Source: an uncultured Oscillospiraceae bacterium (GTDB lineage: Bacteria > Bacillota > Clostridia > Oscillospirales > Ruminococcaceae). From it: a stretch of DNA of 64,000 nucleotides. The stretch covers positions 83,840-147,839 of the forward strand of contig CAKSKU010000004.1 in NCBI GenBank assembly GCA_934465295.1, read 5' to 3'. The notes below the pieces were generated by a model. That model saw only the letters and a program-made list of their open reading frames with translations, was not told where the DNA came from and did no database searches. This document shows, in pieces, positions 34,096 to 43,223 of the stretch (positions are counted from its first letter, which is position 1; each line of letters begins with the position of its first letter). Position numbers and translations under genes: made by a program.

Positions 34096-35157
34096 ATGAC
34101 ATTTGAAGAATTTGTAATGGAAGCCAGAACAATGGGTGCTTCCGATATCCACCTCACAGTCGGCAAACCTACCGTTGTAAGAGTAAACGGCGAACTCAGA
34201 CCGTTCAAGGATCTTTCCGATGTTGTCGTAAACCGCACTATCCTCTCTATCCTCACCGCAGAGCAGGAGCAGCTCCTCACAACGGGCAACGATATCGACT
34301 TCAGCTTTGAGCTTTCCAACGGCACAAGACAGAGAGTCAACGTTTTCCGTCAGAGCGGCAGACTTGCATGCTGCATAAGACTTCTCAACGACAATATCCC
34401 AACGCTTGAAGCGCTCAAAATGCCGAACGTTCTTAGCGAGCTTTCCGAAAAGAAAAGAGGTCTTATCCTTGTAACAGGTCCTACGGGTTCGGGTAAATCC
34501 ACCACCCTCTCCGCAATGGTAGACCATATCAATAAGAACAGAGCCTGCCATATCATCACCATCGAAGACCCTATCGAATATAAGTACAATCAGGATAAGG
34601 CAACTATCCACCAGCGTGAGATCGGCAAGGACGTTCCATCATTCAGCACCGCACTCAGAAGTGCGCTCCGTGAAGACCCCGATGTTATCCTCGTCGGCGA
34701 AATGAGAGACTATGAGACCATCTCCCTCGCAATGACAGCCGCAGAAACAGGACACCTTGTGCTTGGCACGCTCCATACTTCAAGCGCAGCACAGACTATC
34801 GACCGTATCATCGACGCCTGCCCTCCGCACGCACAGGATCAGGTAAGAGCGCAGCTTGCGAATATGTTCCAGGGCGTTATCTGCCAGACCCTCGTTCCGA
34901 CAGCAGACGGCAGCGGACGAGTTGCGGCACTTGAAATACTTATCGGCACAGACGCAGTAAAGAGCCAGATCAGAGCGAATAAGATACCGCAGATGGAGAC
35001 CGTAATGCAGTCGGGAATCCGTCAGGGAATGTGTACCCTCAAGGACAGCCTTGCAAAGCTGTATCAGCGTGGGGTCATCTCATACGAAACAGCAATGGAA
35101 TTTGCACCGGATAAAACAGAAATGGAAAAAACACTCCGTATGGGAGCAGGATTTTAA
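34096..35157 (+). CDS. pilT: PilT-type twitching/secretion ATPase
   Basis: 353 residues. The N-terminal PAS-like domain is marked by ASDIHLTVGKPTVVRVNGEL; Walker A is LVTGPTGSGKSTT; the Asp box IITIEDPIEYKY; Walker B ALREDPDVILVGEMRDYETI; the His box TGHLVLGTLHTSSA; and the C-terminal AIRNLIRE-like region is partly kept (VKSQIRANKIPQMETVMQSG). PilT hexamers retract type IV pili from the cytoplasmic face. Pilin, PilB and PilC genes are not in this window. Ribosome binding site GGAGAGG. Confidence 0.92.
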   Translation: MTFEEFVMEARTMGASDIHLTVGKPTVVRVNGELRPFKDLSDVVVNRTILSILTAEQEQLLTTGNDIDFSFELSNGTRQRVNVFRQSGRLACCIRLLNDNIPTLEALKMPNVLSELSEKKRGLILVTGPTGSGKSTTLSAMVDHINKNRACHIITIEDPIEYKYNQDKATIHQREIGKDVPSFSTALRSALREDPDVILVGEMRDYETISLAMTAAETGHLVLGTLHTSSAAQTIDRIIDACPPHAQDQVRAQLANMFQGVICQTLVPTADGSGRVAALEILIGTDAVKSQIRANKIPQMETVMQSGIRQGMCTLKDSLAKLYQRGVISYETAMEFAPDKTEMEKTLRMGAGF

Positions 35158-35692
35158 ATTAATTCGGAATTAGGAATTCGGAATGCGGAATTATTGCATA
35201 ACTGACATTTGTTCAGTGATGCAAAGCCAAACTAAAGTTTAGGTCAAGCCTTTTCAAAGGCTTGCAGGGGGTCAAGGGGGGCAGAGCCACCTTGTTGCTC
35301 TCCGCAGAGAGCGAAATCCCCTAAACTAACAGCAAAACATCAGTTGCAGTAAGCGTAAATCACTAACAGCTTAAAATGGCGCAATTCACACGAAAAAGGT
35401 AAAACGAACTATGAGAAATCAAGTTTCGTAAAACCAATAATGTGAATTGCGCCAATTCTATTTTCCTCACAAAACTATCCTCGACGTGAAATGCGCAGAG
35501 CGAAAGCGATAAGCATTTCACTCCGACATCGTTTGAACGGCGTTGAAATATGAACGGGAAACGACATTTGCCGTTCATATCCCACCACCGTTCATACTGC
35601 GTTTTACCACTCATACTGCGTTGAAGCTTCAAATCCACTCACTTCGTTCGTAGATTTTTGCTTCAAGGATAGATTTTTGAGGAAAATAATAT
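35158..35692 (+). repeat. Composite repeat, copy 3 (forward half of an inverted pair)
   Basis: Begins with AATTCGGAATTAGGAATTCG, then the GGGGGTCAAGGGGGGCAGAG module (about 35265-35290), CTCTCCGCAGAGAGCGAAAT, the hairpin GGCGCAATTCACA...TGTGAATTGCGCC (35378-35453), AAACTATCCTCGACGTGAAA with a closing TTTCACTCCGACATCG (35468-35531), and a further hairpin (GCCGTTCATATC). It then turns into reverse-oriented material (GAAGCTTCAAATCCACTCAC, CTTCAAGGATAG). Confidence 0.8.
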
Positions 35693-35985
35693 GGCGCAAT
35701 TCACATTTTTAGGTTTTACGAAACTGTGTTTATCATATTTCATTTAACCTTTTGGGTGTGAATTGCGCCTTTTTATTTGTTACTGATTTCGCTGTTGCAA
35801 CTGACGTTATGCTGTTAGTTTAGGGAGTTTCGCACTCTGCGGAGAGCGACGAGGGACGCTGTCCCCTCGACCCCTGCCACCCTTTGAAAAGCGTGGACGT
35901 AAACTTTATTTGGCTTCGCAACGCCCAAACAAATTTTAGCTATGCAAATAATTCCGAATTCCGCATTCCAAATTCCGAATTTAAT
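35693..35985 (-). repeat. Composite repeat, copy 4 (reverse half of an inverted pair)
   Basis: Reverse orientation: the hairpin GGCGCAATTCACA...TGTGAATTGCGCC (35693-35769), GGGAGTTTCGCACTCTGCGG (about 35821), GGGACGCTGTCCCCTCGACC, and terminal ATTCCGAATTCCGCATTCC (35949 on), which is the complement of the start of copy 3. Copies 3 and 4 thus form an 830-bp imperfect inverted repeat between pilT and the GH18 gene. No gene is seen. Confidence 0.78.
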
Positions 35986-37263
35986 TCACCTCTCCAACTC
36001 AAACATATTCTCCATAAGCAGGTAAGCCTGCGGAAACGCTCTCATAAAGTTCCACACGCCTGCGCCTCTGAGCGAATATTCACGGATAAGATCAAGCTTC
36101 GCTTTCACGCTGCGAACGTCCTCGAACCAGACGATATGCTCCCGTCCCTCGCTGTCAGAATAGGTATAGTACGGGCTTTGCGCTGTTTCGTCGTAGAGTA
36201 TCGGAACGTTGTATTCTGCCGCTCTCGCAGCAGCAGTGCGGTTGCCTATGACTTCGGCGGCGCTTTCGCCCTGAATGAACGGGAGTGTCCAGTCGTAGGC
36301 ATAGTTCGGCATACCGAGGTATATCTTTTCAAGCGGTATTTCCGTTATGGCATAATCAACAACTTTACGGACGTTATTTATCGGTGCGATGGCCAAAGGC
36401 GGACCGAATTGATATCCCCATTCATAAGTCATAAGAAACGCAAGATCGGCACTTGCACCGAGTGACGGATAGTCGTGTGCTTCGTAGAGCGTACCCTGCT
36501 GATCTGCACTCGTTTTCGGGGCGAGGTCGATGTTCAGTACCAGTCCCTCAGCATGAAGGCGGTCGGCGGCATTTTGCACAAAAGCCGAAAAACCGTCCTT
36601 ATACGCCGCAGGGATATACTCCATATCGATGTCCATTCCGTCTGCGCCCTTGCGCTTTATTTCGTCTATCATCTGCGTAAGGACACGATTTTGAAACTCC
36701 GCATCGTTAAGGAGCGGAGCAAGCTTCCCCGAATAAAAACTGCCGTCCTCGTTGACGAGCGAAAGGCTAAGAAGCACCTTTGAGCCGTACTGCTTTGCGA
36801 TGCTCACGACCTCACTGTCATTGGGGACGATAAGCGTTCCCTCGGGGGTGAAGCCATACCCGAAAATAATGGTATATTCCGCAAAGGAAGCTACCTGACG
36901 GAGTATGTTCCTGTTCACGCCGGGATAGACAAAGCCGCTAAGACTTAGGCTCCCCGAACGCTCATTTTGATAGCTTATAATAATAGTCTCGCCGGGGTAG
37001 ATATACTCACGGACGGCAAGGTGCAGATTGTTCCGCCGAAGTCTGCGCACGGTCGTTCCGTAGTCACGGGCGATGCTTTCGAGCGTTTCGCCGCTTCGGA
37101 CGGTATGGACGACCTCGGGAATAAGTATCAGAAGAGCCTGCCCGACCGCCAAATTATCGGGAAATGCAAGCGAATTATCGGCAATTATCCTCTGCGGAGA
37201 TACTCCGAAGCGTGCGGCGACAGATGAAACGGTGTCGCCCTGCTGTACGATATAAATTTCCAT
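35986..37263 (-). CDS. LysM-LysM-GH18 protein, YaaH/SleL-like
   Basis: 425 residues, no signal peptide. Two LysM domains (about 2-47, IYIVQQGDTVSSVAARFGV; about 52-97, VHTVRSGETLESIARDYGT), then a GH18 TIM barrel. Its catalytic motif is GADGMDIDMEYIP (DxxDxDxE, acid Glu present). This layout is that of spore-coat/germination proteins such as YaaH/SleL that act on cortex peptidoglycan N-acetylglucosamine bonds. Lack of a secretion signal fits coat assembly from the mother cell. Together with whiA it suggests a spore-forming lineage. Confidence 0.88.
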   Translation of the reverse strand: MEIYIVQQGDTVSSVAARFGVSPQRIIADNSLAFPDNLAVGQALLILIPEVVHTVRSGETLESIARDYGTTVRRLRRNNLHLAVREYIYPGETIIISYQNERSGSLSLSGFVYPGVNRNILRQVASFAEYTIIFGYGFTPEGTLIVPNDSEVVSIAKQYGSKVLLSLSLVNEDGSFYSGKLAPLLNDAEFQNRVLTQMIDEIKRKGADGMDIDMEYIPAAYKDGFSAFVQNAADRLHAEGLVLNIDLAPKTSADQQGTLYEAHDYPSLGASADLAFLMTYEWGYQFGPPLAIAPINNVRKVVDYAITEIPLEKIYLGMPNYAYDWTLPFIQGESAAEVIGNRTAAARAAEYNVPILYDETAQSPYYTYSDSEGREHIVWFEDVRSVKAKLDLIREYSLRGAGVWNFMRAFPQAYLLMENMFELER

Positions 37264-37309
37264 AAAAATGACCTCGGTTTCGTGAAAAGTTGGTTTCCTC
37301 GGAATTTCG

Positions 37310-37338
37310 TTGACATATCTTTTTAATTGTATTATAAT
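37310..37338 (+). promoter_or_regulatory. Promoter of the PH-domain gene cluster
   Basis: TTGACA (37310-37315), 17-bp spacer, TATAAT (37333-37338). Confidence 0.8.
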
Positions 37339-37379
37339 TAAGGTATATTTTATGCAAAAATTCTTATGGAGGTCATTTT

Positions 37380-37799
37380 ATGGCAAGAATAGATTTTGAC
37401 TATATCTGGACAGATAAAAAAAGAACGTTCCTCGGTCTGCCGCTCTCGTTCACACGCTATATCCTCACCGAAAAGAAGCTTATTACGCAGACGGGCTTTT
37501 TTTCAATACACGAGGACGAGATCGAGCTTTATCGGGTTTCCGATAAGAGCCTGAATTTGTCGTTCGGCGAGCGCCTTTTCGGCTGCGGAACGGTCACGAT
37601 AAACTGCCGTGACGTTGACACTCCCGTCAAGATCGTGAAGTCGATAAAAGCACCGAGAAAGTTTATGGATCTGCTTGAAGAAAACGTTGATATCCAGCGT
37701 GACCGATACAGAGTTCGGGGCAGGGATATGATCGGCGCAGACATAGGCGATCACGACTGTCATTGCGATCATAACGATGATGAAGAATTTGACGGGTGA
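37380..37799 (+). CDS. PH-like (bPH2) domain protein
   Basis: 139 residues. The first 100 residues look like a bacterial pleckstrin-homology domain (LPLSFTRYILTEKKLITQTGFFSIHEDEIELYRVSDKSLNLSFGERLFGCGTV in sections), and the tail is acidic and His/Asp-rich (DHDCHCDHNDDEEFDG), a possible metal-binding cluster. No membrane helix is seen. Function unknown. It starts the transcription unit that continues with the FkbM methyltransferase (5-bp gap) and possibly asnS. Ribosome binding site GGAGG. Confidence 0.75.
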   Translation: MARIDFDYIWTDKKRTFLGLPLSFTRYILTEKKLITQTGFFSIHEDEIELYRVSDKSLNLSFGERLFGCGTVTINCRDVDTPVKIVKSIKAPRKFMDLLEENVDIQRDRYRVRGRDMIGADIGDHDCHCDHNDDEEFDG

Positions 37800-37804
37800 C
37801 GGCA

Positions 37805-38866
37805 ATGGCACTTGAAATAAAAGAAAAGCAAAGCTGCTGGGAGTTTTTGCAAAAGACCGACCTGCCGATCTTTATATACGGAATGGGCGACGGTGCGCTT
37901 AAAATTCTCTCCGTCTTTGAAAAATACGGCATCCCGACCGCAGGATTTTTCGCAAGTGACGAATTTGTCCGAGGACACAGCTTTGAGGGGCATCTTGTGC
38001 ATAAGCTTTCGCAGATAGAACAGCTTGTGGACGATTTCGTCATAGTTCTTGCGTTCGCCGCAGGTTATGAGAGCCTTTATAAGCGTGTGAACAGCATTGC
38101 CGAAAAGCATCTGCTCCTTGCGCCCGATGTTCCCGTTGCGGGCGGCGGCTTGTTCGATTATGATTACTTCTGCGAAAACAAGGAAAAGTTTGAAGCCGTT
38201 TATGACAGGCTTGAAGATGAAGCTTCACGCAGGACTTATGAAAACGTGATAAATTTCAAAATAAGCGGCAAAATAGAGTATCTGAACGCCTGCACTTCGG
38301 ACAAAAGCGAGGTATATTCTTCGCTTGTGAAGCTTGGAAAACACGAAAGATACGTTGACCTCGGCGCATACAACGGCGACACTGCGCTTGAATTTGCCGA
38401 AGCTGCAAAGAGCGAGTATGAGCATATCTACGCATTTGAGCCTAACCCGAAGAATTTCCGCAAGCTCTGCAAAAACACCGAGGAGCTTCACGATGTAACG
38501 ACTTTCAACGCCGCCGCTTGGAACGAGGACACAGTTCTCCGCTTTACGAAAAACGAGGGCAGAATGTCGCAGAATTCCTCCAAGGGCGAGATAGAAACGA
38601 CTGCGCTCTCGGTAGATAATGCGATAGCCGAACAGGTCACGCTCATAAAGCTGGACGTTGAGGGTTCAGAGCGTGAAGCCATTGAGGGCGCAAAGCGTCA
38701 TATCAGCGGCGGAGCGAACGTCATTTCTGCGCTCTATCACCGCAACGAGGACTTGTTTGCGATACCTCTCCAACTGCTTGAGCTTGCCCCGAATCTGAAG
38801 CTGTATGTCCGTCATCAGCTTTATATCCCTGCATGGGAAACAAATCTTTATGCGATAAACAAATAA
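37805..38866 (+). CDS. FkbM-family methyltransferase
   Basis: 353 residues from the ATG at 37805 (GGGTGA site); a GTG at 37796 would overlap the previous gene. The N-terminal part (about 1-140) resembles a nucleotide-binding-like fold (LPIFIYGMGDGALKIL). The methyltransferase part has YVDLGAYNGDTALEF (motif I), IYAFEPNPKNFRKLCKN, and VTLIKLDVEGSEREAIEGA, the FkbM signature. Substrates of this group are often sugars or glycans; none can be named here. Confidence 0.85.
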   Translation: MALEIKEKQSCWEFLQKTDLPIFIYGMGDGALKILSVFEKYGIPTAGFFASDEFVRGHSFEGHLVHKLSQIEQLVDDFVIVLAFAAGYESLYKRVNSIAEKHLLLAPDVPVAGGGLFDYDYFCENKEKFEAVYDRLEDEASRRTYENVINFKISGKIEYLNACTSDKSEVYSSLVKLGKHERYVDLGAYNGDTALEFAEAAKSEYEHIYAFEPNPKNFRKLCKNTEELHDVTTFNAAAWNEDTVLRFTKNEGRMSQNSSKGEIETTALSVDNAIAEQVTLIKLDVEGSEREAIEGAKRHISGGANVISALYHRNEDLFAIPLQLLELAPNLKLYVRHQLYIPAWETNLYAINK

Positions 38867-38880
38867 AGGAAGTCTTGAAA

Positions 38881-40269
38881 ATGAAAAGAACCGAGATAAA
38901 AAAGCTTTATGAAAATTCGCCCGCAAACGGCGCAGATGTCACCGTTTGCGGCTGGGTGAAGTCCGTCCGTGTGAGCAAGGGACTTGCGTTCCTGTCGATA
39001 TCGGACGGCAGCTGTTTTAAGCAGCTGCAGATAGTTGCCGAGAGCGAAAAGGTGGACGATTTTGAAGCCGTTGCGCACCTCAACACGGGTGCGGCAATAT
39101 CCGTCAGCGGAAAGGTCGTGCTTACGCCGAACGCAAAGCAGCCGCTTGAGATCAACGCCGAGAGCATCACCGTCGAGGGCGCATCTACCCCCGATTATCC
39201 TTTGCAGAAAAAGGCTCACAGCCTTGAATATCTCCGCACGATCTCGCATCTGAGAATGAGAACGAACACGTTCCAAGCCGCTTTTAAGGTGCGTTCGGTC
39301 GCTTCACAGGCACTCCACAGATTTTTCTGCGAAAACGGCTTTGTCTATGCGCACACTCCGCTCATCACGGCGAACGACTGCGAGGGTGCAGGCGAGATGT
39401 TCCGTGTGACATCGTTCGACTTAAACGAAATTTCGAGAAACGAGGACGGCTCGGTCGATTACACGCAGGATTTCTTCGGCAAGCCTGCATCTCTGACCGT
39501 TTCGGGACAGCTCGAGGGTGAATGTATGGCAATGGCTTTCGGCAAAATTTATACGTTCGGACCGACATTCCGTGCAGAAAAGTCATACACTCAGCGACAC
39601 GCCGCAGAATTCTGGATGATCGAACCCGAGATAGCTTTCGCCGACCTCGAGGACGATATGGAGCTTGCCGAGAGTATGCTCAAATACGTTCTCCGTGCGC
39701 TTCTTGACGAGTGTTCGGACGAACTCAGATTCTGCAACGATTTCTATGATAAAGGCTTGCTTGAACGCCTTAACGCAGTCGTGAACTCAGACTTTGCAAG
39801 GGTAAGCTATACAGAAGCTGTCGAAAAGCTTGAAAGCTGCGGCGAAAAGTTTGAATATCCCGTGTTCTGGGGCTGCGATCTCCAGACCGAGCATGAGCGT
39901 TATCTCACCGAAAAAATTTACGGCAAGCCTGTTTTCGTCACCGATTATCCAAAGGAGATAAAGGCTTTCTATATGCGCCTTAACGACGACGGAAAGACCG
40001 TTGCGGCGGTCGATCTGCTTGTCCCCGGAGTAGGTGAGCTTATCGGCGGAAGCCAGCGTGAGGAAAGACTTGACCTTCTGACCGAGCGAATGAACGAGCT
40101 GGGACTTGACACAAAGGCTTACGACTGGTATCTCGACCTGCGCAGATACGGCGGTGCAAAACACGCAGGCTTCGGACTTGGCTTTGAGCGCCTTATAATG
40201 TACGCAACCGGTATCTCCAACATTCGTGACGTTATCCCGTTCCCGAGAACTACGGGTTCTATCTATTAA
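38881..40269 (+). CDS. asnS: Asparaginyl-tRNA synthetase
   Basis: 462 residues from the ATG at 38881 (site AAAGGAAG); an upstream in-frame ATG at 38833 lies inside the FkbM gene. N-terminal OB-fold anticodon-binding domain (VTVCGWVKSVRVSKGLAFLSISDGS), then a class II catalytic core: motif 2 (TFGPTFRAEKSYTQRHAAEFWMIEPE) and motif 3 (GFGLGFERLIMYATGISNIRDVIPFPRT). The ending IPFPRTTGSIY is typical of AsnS rather than AspS. It charges tRNA-Asn in the cytoplasm. Confidence 0.95.
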   Translation: MKRTEIKKLYENSPANGADVTVCGWVKSVRVSKGLAFLSISDGSCFKQLQIVAESEKVDDFEAVAHLNTGAAISVSGKVVLTPNAKQPLEINAESITVEGASTPDYPLQKKAHSLEYLRTISHLRMRTNTFQAAFKVRSVASQALHRFFCENGFVYAHTPLITANDCEGAGEMFRVTSFDLNEISRNEDGSVDYTQDFFGKPASLTVSGQLEGECMAMAFGKIYTFGPTFRAEKSYTQRHAAEFWMIEPEIAFADLEDDMELAESMLKYVLRALLDECSDELRFCNDFYDKGLLERLNAVVNSDFARVSYTEAVEKLESCGEKFEYPVFWGCDLQTEHERYLTEKIYGKPVFVTDYPKEIKAFYMRLNDDGKTVAAVDLLVPGVGELIGGSQREERLDLLTERMNELGLDTKAYDWYLDLRRYGGAKHAGFGLGFERLIMYATGISNIRDVIPFPRTTGSIY

Positions 40270-40570
40270 AAATACGGCAGCCGCAATTCCTCATCAGCAT
40301 GGGGAAAGTTACGGCTGCCGTTCCTGCATATATATAGGTTCAAGGCAAGCACTATATGAATATAATATTAACAATATGCAAAAGCTTTTGAAAAGACTTG
40401 CATTTCGTATTAAAATGCTATATTATAATATATAGCGTGATTTTACAAATGTATTCGCAGGGAGTACAACTGTTTTTCAAGGGAGTAAATCATTATCAAA
40501 AAAACAGGTGTAATTTGTGTGATCCTACAAAGTTTGACAGAACTTATTTGAATGGGAAGGAAGATATATT
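40270..40570 (+). other. Gap between asnS and the aminotransferase: weak hairpin and leader
   Basis: It holds an ACGGCAGCCG/CGGCTGCCGT hairpin (about 40274-40321) with no T-run, an AT-rich possible promoter (TTGCAT near 40399 and TATATT/TATAAT near 40422-40432), and a 130-nt untranslated leader with two AGGGAGTA stretches. No known riboswitch or gene is recognised. Confidence 0.4.
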
Positions 40571-41851
40571 ATGCTGCTTAAAGAAATGAACAAGGCACAG
40601 CTCGAAGAATTCAAGGCTGAAAGCGAAAAGGCTTACGAAGCTTACAAAGCAAAGGGTCTTAAGCTCAATATGGCAAGAGGCAAGCCGGGCGCAGATCAGC
40701 TCGATATCACAATGGATATGCTCGATACACTCAACAGCAAGTCCGATATGAAGTGCGAGGACGGCACGGATGCACGCAATTACGGCGTTCTCACGGGTAT
40801 CCCCGAGGCAAAGAAGCTTTTCGCCGAAATGCTCGGAGTTGACCCCGAAATGATCATTGTCGGCGGCAACGCAAGCCTTTCACTTATGTATGATTCGATC
40901 GCAAGAGCAATGACACACGGCGTTCTCGGCAGTGAAAAGCCTTGGTGCAAGCTCGACAAGGTAAAGTTCCTCTGTCCTGCTCCGGGTTATGACCGCCATT
41001 TCGGTATCTGCGAGTGCTTCGGCATCGAAATGATAACCGTTCCTATGACACCGACAGGCCCCGATATGGATATGGTGGAGAAGCTCGTTTCCGAAGATGA
41101 GTCCATTAAGGGTATCTGGTGCGTTCCTATGTACTCCAACCCTGACGGCATCACTTATTCCGACGAGACCGTAAAGCGTTTCGCAAACCTCTCACCAAAG
41201 GCTAAGGATTTCCGTATTTTCTGGGATAACGCTTACTGCGTTCACCACCTTACAGATACACCCGATACTCTCCTCAATATCTTTGACGAGTGCAAAAAGA
41301 CGGGCAGGGAAGATATGGTGTTTGAATTCGCTTCAACATCGAAGATCAGCTTCCCGGGCGCAGGTGTTGCTGTAATGGCAGCTTCAAAGGCTAATATCGC
41401 ACAGATCGAAAAGATCCTCGGTATGCAGTATATAAGCTACGATAAGATCAACCAGCTCCGCCACGTCCGCTACTTCAAGAACCTTGACGGCATCAAGGCT
41501 AAAATGGAACAGCACAAGAAGCTTATCGCTCCTAAGTTTGAACTCGTCCTCAATGCACTTGAAAAGGAACTCGGAGAACTCGGAGTTCTCACATGGCATA
41601 AGCCGAACGGCGGTTACTTTATCTCCGTCTATACATTGAACGGCTGCGCAAAGCGTGTTGTCGAGCTTTGTAAGGAAGCAGGCGTTGTCCTCACAGGCGC
41701 AGGCGCAACGTATCCATATAAGAAAGACCCCGATGATAAGAATATAAGAATAGCACCGACATTCCCACCGCTCGCAGAGCTTGAACAGGCTATCGATATC
41801 TTCTGCCTCGCAGTAAAGATCGCAAGCGCAGAAAAGCTTCTTGCTGAATAA
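40571..41851 (+). CDS. PLP-dependent aminotransferase, class Ic aspartate aminotransferase type
   Basis: 426 residues, fold type I. LNMARGKPGADQLDI near the N-terminus, NYGVLTGIPEAKKLFAEML, VGGNASLSLMYD (phosphate-side loop), WCVPMYSNPDGITYS, IFWDNAYCVHHL (Asp binding the pyridine N), and FASTSKISFPGAGVAVMAAS carrying the PLP lysine. The pattern matches the PF12897-type aspartate aminotransferases of Gram-positive bacteria. It probably interconverts aspartate/2-oxoglutarate and oxaloacetate/glutamate. Ribosome binding site GGAAGGAAG. Confidence 0.88.
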   Translation: MLLKEMNKAQLEEFKAESEKAYEAYKAKGLKLNMARGKPGADQLDITMDMLDTLNSKSDMKCEDGTDARNYGVLTGIPEAKKLFAEMLGVDPEMIIVGGNASLSLMYDSIARAMTHGVLGSEKPWCKLDKVKFLCPAPGYDRHFGICECFGIEMITVPMTPTGPDMDMVEKLVSEDESIKGIWCVPMYSNPDGITYSDETVKRFANLSPKAKDFRIFWDNAYCVHHLTDTPDTLLNIFDECKKTGREDMVFEFASTSKISFPGAGVAVMAASKANIAQIEKILGMQYISYDKINQLRHVRYFKNLDGIKAKMEQHKKLIAPKFELVLNALEKELGELGVLTWHKPNGGYFISVYTLNGCAKRVVELCKEAGVVLTGAGATYPYKKDPDDKNIRIAPTFPPLAELEQAIDIFCLAVKIASAEKLLAE

Positions 41852-41874
41852 AAAGTAACAGAACACGAACAAAA

Positions 41875-42200
41875 ACTAAAGTTTACGTTAATTCTGCAAG
41901 AATTTCGCTTTGTTTAAAGGGTGGCAGGGGTCAAGGGGACAGCGTCCCATTGTCGCTCTCCGCAGAGAGCGAAACTCCTTAAACTAACAAATAAGGTGCT
42001 GTTGCAATAACGTAATGGTTAACAGCTAAAAAAGCGCAATTCACAAAACCAAATGGTAAACAGAACTTGAAAAATTACTTTCGTAAACCATATTTGTGAA
42101 TTGCGCATATTCTTTATGTACAGGAAAACTATCCTCGGCATATAAACGTGCGGAGTGAAACGACAAACGTTTATATACCGACAGTGCTTGTGTTGAGTCT
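41875..42200 (+). repeat. Composite repeat, copy 5 (forward)
   Basis: GGGTGGCAGGGGTCAAGGGG (about 41920), GCTCTCCGCAGAGAGCGAAA, GCGCAATTCACA...TGTGAATTGCGC hairpin (42034-42106), then AAAACTATCCTCGGCATATA with a closing CGTTTATATACCG (42126-42182). The second hairpin has arms quite different from copies 2 and 3 but still pairs. No gene is seen here. Confidence 0.8.
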
Positions 42201-42249
42201 GAATTTGTAAGAAAGCAAAACAACAAACATAAGAGAAAGGGGATAAAAA

Positions 42250-42588
42250 ATGACATACTGTAAAAACTGCCATAGAATGAGCAGGGACGATGACTTCTGT
42301 TCGCACTGCGGCTCTGCCGTGTGGGGCGAGGACTTCGTTTCCAACAATGCCGCCATAAACTGCGATTCGCTCGAAAACCATACTCACGATAAAGTCACCT
42401 ACAACCGAACCGAGCGGGGCGAGGGCGTACATATCCCCGAGGGCTACCGACCGTACAACCCGACAAACAATAACACCAACAATTCTTCCGCAGGAAAAGG
42501 AAATCTTGTCGGGGTGATAATAACTATCGCTGTTATCATCACGATCATAGGCTCGTTCGTTGGGGCAATATCCGATTTTTTGGACTAA
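42250..42588 (+). CDS. Zinc-ribbon membrane protein of unknown function
   Basis: 112 residues. An N-terminal zinc ribbon with four Cys in two pairs (YCKNCHRM and FCSHCGSA), a polar Asn/Thr-rich middle (PTNNNTNNSSAGKG) and a C-terminal membrane helix (about 86-108, LVGVIITIAVIITIIGSFVG). Tail-anchored zinc-ribbon proteins of this kind are common in Firmicutes and lack a defined role. The stop overlaps the convergent esterase gene by 4 bp. Site AGAAAGGGG. Confidence 0.75.
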   Translation: MTYCKNCHRMSRDDDFCSHCGSAVWGEDFVSNNAAINCDSLENHTHDKVTYNRTERGEGVHIPEGYRPYNPTNNNTNNSSAGKGNLVGVIITIAVIITIIGSFVGAISDFLD

Positions 42589-43223
42589 TCCTCCGCAAGA
42601 AACGCCACACCCTTTGCAAGCCGCAGAGCGCAGTCCTTAAAGTGACCTCCGCTGTTGGATTCGTACTTGCAGTCGGTGTTTGCTTCGCTGAATTTGTTGT
42701 ATATCTTCAAGGTCATGTCACCAACTGCCGACATGACCTTGTTTTTTGTCTTTGGCTCTTTGTCGCCAAGGCTGAAATAGAACTTTCCGCTCGGAACGGG
42801 TCTGCTTTCGATGTATTTGTCAAGCTTCGGAAACCAGAGCGAACCCGAACAGCTTGCTGCGCCGTCAAAAAGGTCACATTCATAACAGCACCAGAGCGCA
42901 AAAAGTCCCGAAAGGGAATATCCGCCGATAAAACGCCTTTCGGGGCTGCCCGTTTCATTTTCAACGGTCGGGATAACGTCATTTTTCAGCACTTCAAGCG
43001 TTTTTGGGGCGTTTCCGCCGAAAGCTTCATCACCGAAAACGGCAGGCGCATACCACGGTGAAAGCTCATCGTTCCAGCTTGCCGTTTCAAACGCAATAAG
43101 GGTAAATTCAGCGTGCGAAAGCTGCTTTGCGAGGGCGTAAACCTCCTCGGCTGCTCTCTCTTCGCCGCTCATTATGCCTATGTAGATGTGAGTGCTGCCG
43201 CTGCCGAAAATGTGAGTTCTCAT
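42585..43223 (-). CDS. Putative esterase, alpha/beta-hydrolase fold (esterase D-like)
   Basis: 212 residues. Nucleophile elbow IGGYSLSGLFALW (GxSxSG), then FDGAASCSGSLWFP and a late SGGHFKDCALRL with the probable catalytic His. These phrases occur in the PF00756 enzymes that act on siderophore esters, S-formylglutathione or acyl-sugars. The N-terminus is short for the family. The start overlaps the rsmI stop by 4 bp, so the two are translationally coupled. Confidence 0.75.
   Translation of the reverse strand: MRTHIFGSGSTHIYIGIMSGEERAAEEVYALAKQLSHAEFTLIAFETASWNDELSPWYAPAVFGDEAFGGNAPKTLEVLKNDVIPTVENETGSPERRFIGGYSLSGLFALWCCYECDLFDGAASCSGSLWFPKLDKYIESRPVPSGKFYFSLGDKEPKTKNKVMSAVGDMTLKIYNKFSEANTDCKYESNSGGHFKDCALRLAKGVAFLAED

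Noticed and set aside
33793..34611. 272-codon minus-strand frame spanning cobU-like and pilT
   Set aside because: Antisense to two well-supported genes; composition is that of a shadow.
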